NCBI RefSeq assembly: GCF_000374585.1
Contig: NZ_KB894643.1
Location: 88,773-152,772 of the forward strand
Direction of reading: 5' to 3'
Source of the DNA: Phocaeicola barnesiae DSM 18169 = JCM 13652
Lineage (GTDB): Bacteria > Bacteroidota > Bacteroidia > Bacteroidales > Bacteroidaceae
DNA length: 64,000 bases
Part shown: positions 37,283 to 44,556 of the stretch, piece after piece
Position numbering within the stretch: position 1 is the first letter of the stretch
Layout of the letters: each line of letters starts with the position of its first letter
The notes under the pieces: model-generated
Databases searched by the model: none
Told to the model about the DNA's origin: nothing
Seen by the model: only the letters and a program-made list of their open reading frames with translations
Made by a program: the position numbers and the translations under genes

Positions 37283-37324
37283 GATACGGCTGTTATCCGA
37301 GTTGTGATAACGGCCGTATCTTTT
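37283..37324 (+). terminator. Intrinsic terminator after the acyltransferase
   Basis: GATACGGCTGTTATC (37283-37297) and GATAACGGCCGTATC (37306-37320) form a 15-bp stem with one wobble pair, followed by TTTTCATCAT. Confidence 0.85.
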
Positions 37325-37346
37325 CATCATCATTATCCACTCATCC

Positions 37347-40232
37347 ATGAAACGACTTTACTTGACACTATTCATCTGCCTGTCTTGGGCAATAGGCATC
37401 CTGCAGGCACAGAGCCTCGAGATAAATATTGAAGACAGACTCCGGGAATTCTTCACGAACTACGAGACAAGTTACGCCAACATCGGAAAATCCAGACTGG
37501 ACAAATTCGTCGTGGACCACAACAAGAAACGGCTGGATATATACGCCAACAAGAATTTCGGCTACCAGCCGTTCACTGAAGAAAACACTACCGCCATCTA
37601 CCGCAGCCTGAAACAGCTCCTTCCGGGACCGGTCAACTATTACGACCTGACCGTCTATGCCGACGGACAGCCCATCGAGAACCTGGTACCGAACGCCTTC
37701 CGCTCCAAGAAGGAAGACAAAAGCCGCCAATACGGGAAAATCGACTACAAAGGAGATCCGTGGGTAGCCAACACTTCCCGTCCTTTTGAGATTACAAGAG
37801 GACTTCAGAACCGTCACCTGACCGTCTGGCAGAGCCACGGCCGTTATTACAAGAACGACAAGAAGCAATGGGTCTGGCAGCGACCGCGCCTGTTCGGAAC
37901 CGCCGAAGACCTCTTTACCCAATCCATCGTAGTACCCTACCTGATTCCGATGCTGGAGAATGCCGGCGCCGTAGTGTTCACACCCCGCGAAAGGGACTGG
38001 CAACGGCAGGAAGTCATCGTCGACAACAACACCTGCACCCCGGGAAGCAAATATCTGGAAATCAACTACAAGAAAGACAAGTGGCAACCGACGGACAAGC
38101 CGGGATTCGCCCAAAAATACCTGACCTATCGGGACGGAAACAATCCGTTCACCGACGGGACCGCCCGTTTTATCCGGACACAACCCAAACCGGAAAAAGC
38201 CTTTGCCGAATGGATTCCGAATATCCCCGAGAAAGGCCGCTACGCCGTATATGTCAGCTACCAGACCCTTCCGGAAAGCGTAACCGATGCCAAGTACCTG
38301 GTCTTCCACAACGGTGGAGTCACCGAGTTCAAAGTCAACCAGCAGATAGGAGGCGGTACCTGGGTCTACCTGGGCACCTTCGAATTTGACAAAGGCGCCA
38401 ATGACTACGGCATGGTCGTATTGAGCAACGAAAGCAAACAGAAAGGCGTGGTCTGTGCCGACGCGGTCCGTTTCGGCGGTGGTATGGGCAACATTGTGCG
38501 CGGAAACGGCACCAGCGGCCTGCCCCGCTACCTGGAAGGAGCCCGCTACTGGGCACAATGGGCAGGCATGCCGTACTCGGTCTACAGCAAGAGCAACGGA
38601 GCCAATGACTACAACGACGACATCAACACCCGCTCGCTCATGACCAACTACCTGAGTGGCGGTTCCATATACAATCCCTCCGAACCCGGACTGAAAGTAC
38701 CGTTCGAACTGGCCCTGGCCCTGCACAGCGATGCCGGCTACAAGGACGACAATGCTTTGGTAGGCACCCTGGGTATCTATACCACCGACACGAACGACGG
38801 AAAGCTGAACAGCGGTATCTCCCGCTACGCTTCACGCGACCTGGCAGACATGGTACTGACCGGATTGCGTCAGGACATCAGCGCCCGTTTCGGTATCCCC
38901 TGGGCACGCCGGAGCCTGTGGAACCGGAACTACAGCGAAACCCGCCTGCCCGCCATCCCGTCCGTCATCATCGAATCCCTCTCCCACCAGAATTTTGCGG
39001 ACCTTACCCTGGGCTTCGACCCGACCTTCCAGTTTACGGTAGGCCGCTCCGTCTATAAGTCCATCCTGAAATACCTGGCCAATATGCACGGCACGGACTA
39101 TACCGTACAACCATTGCCAGTTAACCACTTTGCCATCCGCGAAGGCAAAAAAAAGCATACCTTCGAACTAAGTTGGCTGCCCGTAGAGGACGCCCTGGAG
39201 CCTACCGCTACCCCACAAGGCTATATCGTCTACACCCGCATCGGCTATGGTGGCTGGGACAACGGCGTGTATGTGAAACGACCCAACTATACCGTAGAAG
39301 ATGTAGAGCCGGGGCTGGTGTACAGCTTCAAGGTTACTGCCGTCAACCGCGGCGGTGAGAGCTTCCCTTCCGAAATCCTGGCGGCTTACCAGGCCAAACG
39401 GAGCAAAGGCACCATCCTTCTGGTAAACGCCTTCGACCGCACCTGCGGACCTGCTACCGTCAACACGTCAACCCAACAGGGATTCGACCTCCGGCAACAC
39501 CCGGGTATCCCTTATATCCAGTCACCGGCCTTCTGCGGTTACCAGCAAAACTTCGACCGTACGAAAGCCGGCAAAGAAACTGCCGACGGACTGGGCTATA
39601 CCGATGCCAGCCTGGAAGGAATGCTGATAGCCGGAAATACTTTCGACTACCCGTTCGTCCATGGTAAAGCCATTCAGGCTGCCGGACGCTACTCGTTCGT
39701 ATCCTGCAGTGACGAAGCCTTCGAAAGCAATTCCATAAAACTGAACGAATATTTCATGGTAGATCTGATTTACGGAGGCGACAACAAGTCTATTCCTACT
39801 GCCGTCAGCCGGAAACTGACTGATTACTGCGCACACGGCGGAAGAATACTCATCAGCGGTTCATACCTGATTTCGAACACTTCCAGCGGTACCTCCGAAA
39901 GTAGCGCCGACCTGCGTAATCTGCTGAAGTTTGCTCCTGGAGGCAGTCTTCCGGCCGGAGGTTCCGGTAGCCTGACCGGTACAGGCTTCCGCTTCTCCAT
40001 TCCCCGTTCGGCCAATGCGGAAAGCTACGCTGTACCGACTCCGGAATGCCTCCTGCCTACCGGTGGCTCCTTCGCAGCCTTCGCCTACGACGACGGAAAT
40101 TATGCAGCCGGAACTGCTTATCGGGGCAATTACCGGACCTTTGCGCTCGGTTTCCCCTTCGAGAGCATCCGGGGAGCTGCCGAACGTGCCCACATCATGA
40201 AGGCGATACTGGGATTCTTCGAAGCGAAATAA
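37347..40232 (+). CDS. Exported amidase_3-like protein with golvesin-type insert and FnIII domain
   Basis: A 961-residue secreted protein often annotated as xanthan lyase or golvesin-domain protein. Signal peptide 1-21. The conserved zinc and catalytic positions of N-acetylmuramoyl-L-alanine amidases (Amidase_3) appear in order: QSHGRYY (His, about residue 164), TAEDLFTQ (Glu, about 186), ALHSDAG (His, about 461) and PSVIIESLSHQN (Glu, about 544). Between the second and third lies a ~200-residue insert with the golvesin pattern GGGTWVYLGTFEFDKG and CADAVRFGGG, probably sugar-binding. A fibronectin III domain is at about 605-690 (YTRIGYGGWDNGVYVKRP; VYSFKVTAVNRGG), and a flavodoxin-like C-terminal domain completes it. 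A role in cleaving cell-wall peptides or related amides is inferred; the xanthan lyase name is not supported by what I see. Confidence 0.75.
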   Translation: MKRLYLTLFICLSWAIGILQAQSLEINIEDRLREFFTNYETSYANIGKSRLDKFVVDHNKKRLDIYANKNFGYQPFTEENTTAIYRSLKQLLPGPVNYYDLTVYADGQPIENLVPNAFRSKKEDKSRQYGKIDYKGDPWVANTSRPFEITRGLQNRHLTVWQSHGRYYKNDKKQWVWQRPRLFGTAEDLFTQSIVVPYLIPMLENAGAVVFTPRERDWQRQEVIVDNNTCTPGSKYLEINYKKDKWQPTDKPGFAQKYLTYRDGNNPFTDGTARFIRTQPKPEKAFAEWIPNIPEKGRYAVYVSYQTLPESVTDAKYLVFHNGGVTEFKVNQQIGGGTWVYLGTFEFDKGANDYGMVVLSNESKQKGVVCADAVRFGGGMGNIVRGNGTSGLPRYLEGARYWAQWAGMPYSVYSKSNGANDYNDDINTRSLMTNYLSGGSIYNPSEPGLKVPFELALALHSDAGYKDDNALVGTLGIYTTDTNDGKLNSGISRYASRDLADMVLTGLRQDISARFGIPWARRSLWNRNYSETRLPAIPSVIIESLSHQNFADLTLGFDPTFQFTVGRSVYKSILKYLANMHGTDYTVQPLPVNHFAIREGKKKHTFELSWLPVEDALEPTATPQGYIVYTRIGYGGWDNGVYVKRPNYTVEDVEPGLVYSFKVTAVNRGGESFPSEILAAYQAKRSKGTILLVNAFDRTCGPATVNTSTQQGFDLRQHPGIPYIQSPAFCGYQQNFDRTKAGKETADGLGYTDASLEGMLIAGNTFDYPFVHGKAIQAAGRYSFVSCSDEAFESNSIKLNEYFMVDLIYGGDNKSIPTAVSRKLTDYCAHGGRILISGSYLISNTSSGTSESSADLRNLLKFAPGGSLPAGGSGSLTGTGFRFSIPRSANAESYAVPTPECLLPTGGSFAAFAYDDGNYAAGTAYRGNYRTFALGFPFESIRGAAERAHIMKAILGFFEAK

Positions 40233-40267
40233 AACCTTTCTATAACCCACATAATCCAAATACTGAT

Positions 40268-42586
40268 ATGAACATACTACCTAAAACTGAAATGATAGCC
40301 TGTGTAGTCAGCCTGATGCTGGGGTTATCCGGATGCAGTTCCGTAAAAACGCAAAGAGATGTAGCCATCGTACCTACCCCTTTATCCATGGAAAAAGGTA
40401 CAGGTTCATTCACTTTTGGCCCGAACACGGTCATCACCGTACCCACCGAAGAACAGAAACCTGTAGCCGGGCTGTTCGCCAGTCTGTTTACCCGTTCTGC
40501 CGGATTCACCCCAAAGGTACAGGTAGGGACAGAAGGCGATGTCTGCCTGGAACTGGACAAGAATCTCCCGGAAGACGCCTACGAAATGCAGGTTTCTTCA
40601 GGACAAATCCGGGTGAAGGCCTCCGATTCGAAAGGACTCTTCTATGGACTACAGAATCTGCGCCTGCTGTTGCCTCCGGCCATCGAAAGCAGTACCGCAC
40701 AAGATACCGTAGAATGGACCGTTCCGGAAATGACCGTGAAGGATGCCCCCCGATTCGGCTACCGGGGATTCATGCTGGACGTATCCCGCTATTTCCTCCC
40801 GAAAGAGGAATTGCTTCGGATGATAGACTGCATGGCCCTGCTGAAGCTGAACCGCCTGCACCTGCACCTTACGGACGATAACGGCTGGCGGCTGGAAATC
40901 AAGAAATATCCGAAACTGACCGAAGTCGGTGCCTGGAAAGTGGACCGCCAGCACCTGCCCTTCCCCGAACGACGGAACCCGAAACGCGGTGAACCCGCTA
41001 CCGTAGGTGGTTACTATACCCAGGCAGACATGAAGGAAATCATCGCGTATGCCGCCGACCGCCAGATAGAAATCATTCCGGAGATAGACATTCCGGCCCA
41101 CTCGAACGCCGCGCTGGCCTCCTATCCGGAATATGCCTGTCCGGTAGTGAAAGACTTCATCGGTGTCATTCCCGGACTGGGCGGGAAAAACGCGGAAATC
41201 ATCTTCTGCGGAGGCAATGAAAAGACTTACGAATTCCTGCAGGATGTACTGGATGAAGTCATCGCGCTGTTCCCGTCACGGTATATCCACCTGGGAGGCG
41301 ACGAAGCGACCAAGACCAACTGGAAGAAATGTCCGCTCTGTCAGGCCCGTATCCGAGAGGAACACCTGGCAGACGAGGAATCCCTGCAGGGATACTTTAT
41401 GGGGCGCATGAGCGACTATGTACGCAGCAAAGGCAAGGAAGTCATGGGTTGGGACGAACTGACCAACAGCAAACTGCCGGAAGATGCCATCATCTTCGGC
41501 TGGCAGGGATTCGGCAATGCGGCCCTGAAAGCGGCAGAACAGGGACACCGGTTTGTCATGACACCGGCAAGAGTGGCATACCTCATCCGCTACCAGGGGC
41601 CACAGTGGGTTGAACCACTTACCTACTTCGGAAACAACACCCTGAAAGGACTCTTCGACTATGAACCTGTACAGGAAGGATGGAAACCGGAATACGAAAA
41701 GCTGCTGATGGGTGTACAGGCCAGCATGTGGACGGAATTCTGTAACAAACCGGAGGATGTGTTCTATCTGGTTTTCCCCCGACTGGCTGCCCTGGCCGAA
41801 ATCTCCTGGGTACCGAAGAACCAGAAGGACTGGAACGTATTCCTGAAAGGGCTGGACAACTATACGGCACACCTGGAACAGAAGGATGTAGTGTACGCAC
41901 GCTCCATGTTCAACATCCAGCACCGGATTATCCCCAACGACAACGGAGCACTGACCCTCACTCTGGAATGCGAACGGCCTGACGTAGACATCCATTATAC
42001 CTTGGACGGTACCGAACCGACCGCCACCTCTCCCCGCTACACCCAAGCGCTGACACTAAAAGAGAATGTCACGGTAAAAGCAGCGACCTTTGCCGGCAAC
42101 GAGCAGCAAGGAAAAACGCTGATACTGCCGGTTGAATGGAACAAGGCCACTGCCAAACCGTTGGTAAACGCAGCCTCAGGTATGGAAGTACTGGTCAACG
42201 GCCTGCGCGGAAGCCTGAAACAAACCGACTTCGAATGGTATACCGGAGCCATGAGCGTAACTGTCGACCTCCAGCAACCCGAAGACATCCGGAGCTGTAC
42301 GGCAGGCTGTATCACCAATTACGGCATGGCAGTACACAAGCCGAAATCAATGACTGTCGAACTGTCTGACGACAACCTTCATTTCAAGGAGGCCGGAAAA
42401 CTGACTTTCACCGACGATGAAATCTTCCGCGAAGGAAACTTCATCGAAAACCTGACAATAGACGTAGACCATGCACGGGCACGCTACATACGTTTCACCT
42501 TCGAAGCCCCGTCCAACTGTCCGGCAGACCATGTACGGCCGGGACAACCTTCACGGGTCTATCTGGACGAGCTGATTATCCGGTGA
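40268..42586 (+). CDS. GH20 beta-hexosaminidase lipoprotein with F5/8-type C-terminal domain
   Basis: A 772-residue enzyme releasing terminal N-acetylglucosamine or N-acetylgalactosamine. The start at 40268 gives a lipoprotein signal (ACVVSLMLGLSGCSS with the lipobox cysteine at about residue 23); longer in-frame starts overlap the amidase-like gene and are rejected. The N-terminal GH20b domain is followed by the barrel: RFGYRGFMLDVSRYFLP, RLHLHLTDDNGWRLEIKKYP and YIHLGGDEATKTNW with the catalytic Asp-Glu pair at about 345-346. A chitobiase-type C-terminal region (YTLDGTEPTATSPRYT) and a discoidin-like domain (YTGAMSVTVDLQQPEDI; RYIRFTFEAPSNCP) follow. With the GH29 and GH2 enzymes it fits mucin O-glycan degradation. 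It is probably surface- or periplasm-anchored. Confidence 0.93.
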   Translation: MNILPKTEMIACVVSLMLGLSGCSSVKTQRDVAIVPTPLSMEKGTGSFTFGPNTVITVPTEEQKPVAGLFASLFTRSAGFTPKVQVGTEGDVCLELDKNLPEDAYEMQVSSGQIRVKASDSKGLFYGLQNLRLLLPPAIESSTAQDTVEWTVPEMTVKDAPRFGYRGFMLDVSRYFLPKEELLRMIDCMALLKLNRLHLHLTDDNGWRLEIKKYPKLTEVGAWKVDRQHLPFPERRNPKRGEPATVGGYYTQADMKEIIAYAADRQIEIIPEIDIPAHSNAALASYPEYACPVVKDFIGVIPGLGGKNAEIIFCGGNEKTYEFLQDVLDEVIALFPSRYIHLGGDEATKTNWKKCPLCQARIREEHLADEESLQGYFMGRMSDYVRSKGKEVMGWDELTNSKLPEDAIIFGWQGFGNAALKAAEQGHRFVMTPARVAYLIRYQGPQWVEPLTYFGNNTLKGLFDYEPVQEGWKPEYEKLLMGVQASMWTEFCNKPEDVFYLVFPRLAALAEISWVPKNQKDWNVFLKGLDNYTAHLEQKDVVYARSMFNIQHRIIPNDNGALTLTLECERPDVDIHYTLDGTEPTATSPRYTQALTLKENVTVKAATFAGNEQQGKTLILPVEWNKATAKPLVNAASGMEVLVNGLRGSLKQTDFEWYTGAMSVTVDLQQPEDIRSCTAGCITNYGMAVHKPKSMTVELSDDNLHFKEAGKLTFTDDEIFREGNFIENLTIDVDHARARYIRFTFEAPSNCPADHVRPGQPSRVYLDELIIR

Positions 42587-42617
42587 ATCTCGAAACCGTA
42601 ACTTTACCCTATCGTTT

Positions 42618-42660
42618 AACACGGACACCTGTTCCCATACAGTCAGGTGTCCGTGTTTTA
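42618..42660 (+). terminator. Intrinsic terminator of the GH20 gene
   Basis: AACACGGACACCTG (42618-42631) and CAGGTGTCCGTGTT (42644-42657) are exact inverted repeats around a 12-base loop, with a short T-run. Confidence 0.8.
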
Positions 42661-42670
42661 CAGAGGATCT

Positions 42671-42805
42671 TACAGAAAATATCGTAAAAACGAGGCTGAC
42701 AAACAACCGTCGCGTGTATTGTTCCGTGACTGTCGTTTCTCTCGTGACGATACAAAAATCAATGTGTTCGAAACCCTGAAACAGTTGTTGGGCTGGAGCG
42801 AATAA
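42671..42805 (+). pseudogene. 3' scrap of a type III restriction-modification methyltransferase (mod)
   Basis: An open frame without a start codon that ends at the TAA at 42803-42805. Its translation, KNEADKQPSRVLFRD then CRFSRDDTKINVFETLKQLL, fits the C-terminus of type III Mod proteins, where a VxFRDS-F-xxDxxKxN pattern is characteristic. The rest of mod is missing, and the GH20 terminator lies directly upstream. The scrap ends 37 bases before rhuM, which in turn overlaps a scrap of res. The family call is from recognition of the motif and is not proven. Confidence 0.6.
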
Positions 42806-42842
42806 AAAAGCAATAAAGAATATCAATGTTATCTGATGAGAT

Positions 42843-43844
42843 ATGGAAGAAAAAAAGGTCATTATTTATACATCCAGCGACGGACAAACCCAAATAGACG
42901 TCAGACTGGAAGATGAAACCTTGTGGCTTACACAGCAACAGATTGCCGAATTATTTCAAACATCGAGAACCAATGTAGTGGAACATATCAAGCATATTTA
43001 TGAAGAGAAGGAACTCGAAGAAAATTCAACTTGTCAGAATTTCCGACAGGTTCGTACCGAAGGTACCAGGCAGGTGGAACGAGAGCTGCCCTTCTATAAC
43101 CTGGATATGATCATTTCATTGGGATACAGAATCAAATCACGTATAGCCACCCATTTCCGCCAATGGGCCACCCAACGGCTGAAAGAATACATGATTAAAG
43201 GTTTTACACTGGATGACGACCGATTGAAAAAGTTAGGAGGAGGTGGGTACTGGAAAGAACTGCTGGAACGCATCCGGGATATCCGTGCCACAGAAAAAGT
43301 GTTTTATCGTCAGGTATTGGAAATATATGCCACAAGCATTGACTATGACCCCAGAGCCTCTGTATCGCAGGAATTCTTCAAGAAAGTACAGAACAAGATA
43401 CACTATGCCATTCATGGACATACGGCAGCCGAGCTGATTGTGGAACGTGCCGATGCCGAAAAGGATTTTATGGGCTTGTTGACCTTTAAGGGTACTCAAC
43501 CTACATTGATAGAAGCAAAAACAGCAAAAAATTATTTGGATGAAAAGGAACTGCGTGCGATGGGACAATTGGTTTCCGGTTACCTGGATTTTGCAGAACG
43601 CCAGGCTGAACGTGAACAACCCATGACCATGAATGATTGGGCTAACTACCTGGATAGAATTCTTACCATGTCGGGGGAACAGCTATTACAAGATTCCGGT
43701 AGTGTTTCACATGCAAGAGCAATGGAACATGCTACGAATGAATACCGCAAGTATAAACAGCGTACAATCAGTGACGTAGAACAGGACTATCTTGACTCTA
43801 TCAAGATATTGGACAACTTGAAAAAGAAAGGAAAATCAGAATGA
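42843..43844 (+). CDS. rhuM: RhuM-family protein
   Basis: A 333-residue protein of the virulence RhuM family. It starts KVIIYTSSDGQTQIDVRLEDE, followed by a helix-turn-helix-like stretch LWLTQQQIAELFQTSRTNVVEHI. Conserved segments FYNLDMIISLGYRIKS, QWATQRLKEYMIKGF and AIHGHTAAELIVERADAEK follow. RhuM was named from a Salmonella pathogenicity island, but its relatives are common inside restriction-modification loci; a biochemical role is not established. Here it sits between a 3' scrap of mod and a 5' scrap of res, and its stop overlaps the res start by 4 bases. It is full length and without disruption, unlike its neighbours. Confidence 0.9.
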   Translation: MEEKKVIIYTSSDGQTQIDVRLEDETLWLTQQQIAELFQTSRTNVVEHIKHIYEEKELEENSTCQNFRQVRTEGTRQVERELPFYNLDMIISLGYRIKSRIATHFRQWATQRLKEYMIKGFTLDDDRLKKLGGGGYWKELLERIRDIRATEKVFYRQVLEIYATSIDYDPRASVSQEFFKKVQNKIHYAIHGHTAAELIVERADAEKDFMGLLTFKGTQPTLIEAKTAKNYLDEKELRAMGQLVSGYLDFAERQAEREQPMTMNDWANYLDRILTMSGEQLLQDSGSVSHARAMEHATNEYRKYKQRTISDVEQDYLDSIKILDNLKKKGKSE

Positions 43845-43950
43845 AACTGAAATATAAGCGCCACGCTTTCAAACGGATGCGGTCAAAAATATAACCGGTC
43901 TATTTACCGGCCTGCAATATTGCGACTGTACCGATTTTTTCATTGATCAG
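43841..43950 (+). pseudogene. Frameshifted 5' scrap of a type III restriction subunit (res)
   Basis: The frame begins MKLKYKRHAF at 43841, overlapping the rhuM stop as ATGA. In this frame it stops after 17 codons. After a -1 shift near 43869 the sequence continues QTDAVKNITGLFTGLQY, giving the joined HAFQTDAVKNITGLF. This is the usual beginning of type III Res/DEAD-box subunits (pattern K-F-K-xx-xFQxDAV-xxVxxxF-xG). The similarity fades after about 35 codons, well before any helicase motif. The gene is therefore both frameshifted and deleted, leaving rhuM as the only whole member of the locus. Confidence 0.65.
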
Positions 43951-44050
43951 GGTATACAGAAAATATGTGTATACAGTAACCGATTTTGGAATCTGTATCT
44001 GCTTCCAAAAACGCCTAGACGTTTTAATGAAAACGATTAGACGAACTGTT

Positions 44051-44098
44051 GAAAACAAACGGACGTTTTAATCAGAACGTCCGTTTGTTTTTTCAACT
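44051..44098 (+). repeat. Hairpin repeat related to the 21.9 kb element
   Basis: TTGAAAACAAACGGACGTT (44051-44069) and AACGTCCGTTTGTTTTTTCAA (44078-44098) pair along their length, apart from two extra bases. The block from 44060, starting ACGGACGTTTTAATCAGAACG, closely matches 21985-22019, and both contain the AAC(G)GACGTTTT core. It separates the res scrap from the mazG-like operon and has a T-run, so it may also terminate transcription. The adjacent 43951-44050 shows a smaller CGTTTT/AAAACG palindrome but no gene. Confidence 0.75.
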
Positions 44099-44158
44099 GT
44101 CACTGTCCCCAATATATTATGTAGAAGATCTATATTAACAAGTAAAAAACCAAGTCAT

Positions 44159-44189
44159 TTTGAAATTAGAAAAAGTACATATACCTTTG
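44159..44189 (+). promoter_or_regulatory. Consensus promoter of the mazG-like/helicase operon
   Basis: TTTG (44159-44162), a 19-base spacer and TACCTTTG (44182-44189) match the Bacteroidetes consensus exactly. The first start codon is 25 bases downstream. This shows that the two-gene unit has its own promoter and is not read from rhuM. Confidence 0.8.
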
Positions 44190-44214
44190 CCTAAGTCAAT
44201 TAAAAAGAAAAACA

Positions 44215-44556
44215 ATGAATTCATCAAATTCAGACATAAAAGAAATTATGCAACAAATTGTCCAGTTTACTCAAGACAGAGACTGGGATCAATTTCACAA
44301 CGGAAAAGATTTAGCTTTAGCCTTGTCAATAGAAGCCTCTGAATTAAACGAAGTATTTCTTTGGAAACAACCGGAAGATGTAAATGTTGATAAGATTAAA
44401 GAAGAATTAGCAGACATACTGAACTATGCATTTCTGATTGCTGATAAATATAATCTAGATATAAAAGAAATCATACTTTCAAAATTAGCCCAAAACGCAG
44501 TAAAATACCCGATTGACAAGTCAAGAGGAAATGCAAAAAAATATACCGAATTATGA
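44215..44556 (+). CDS. MazG-like nucleotide pyrophosphohydrolase
   Basis: A 113-residue all-alpha NTP pyrophosphatase of the MazG/RS21-C6 type. The metal-binding pattern is present: LALALSIEASELNEVF (ExxE-type site) and DKIKEELADILNYAFLIADKY (ExxD), followed by IILSKLAQNAVKYPIDKSRG with the family's NxxKYP. It would hydrolyse (d)NTPs to monophosphates. Small MazG homologues act as house-cleaning enzymes or in antiphage systems by removing nucleotides. Its stop overlaps the start of the helicase/peptidase fusion by 4 bases, so the two are made together. Confidence 0.9.
   Translation: MNSSNSDIKEIMQQIVQFTQDRDWDQFHNGKDLALALSIEASELNEVFLWKQPEDVNVDKIKEELADILNYAFLIADKYNLDIKEIILSKLAQNAVKYPIDKSRGNAKKYTEL

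Noticed and set aside
37368-38726. A 452-codon open frame on the minus strand
   Set aside because: Antisense to the amidase-like gene, Val/Gly-rich without motifs, and without a start context; a codon-bias shadow.
40046-40267. N-terminal extension of the GH20 gene
   Set aside because: It would overlap the amidase-like gene for about 190 bases and hide the lipoprotein signal that begins at 40268.
42551-42862. A 103-codon frame on the minus strand before rhuM
   Set aside because: It is antisense to the mod scrap, which matches a known motif on the plus strand; no family similarity of its own.
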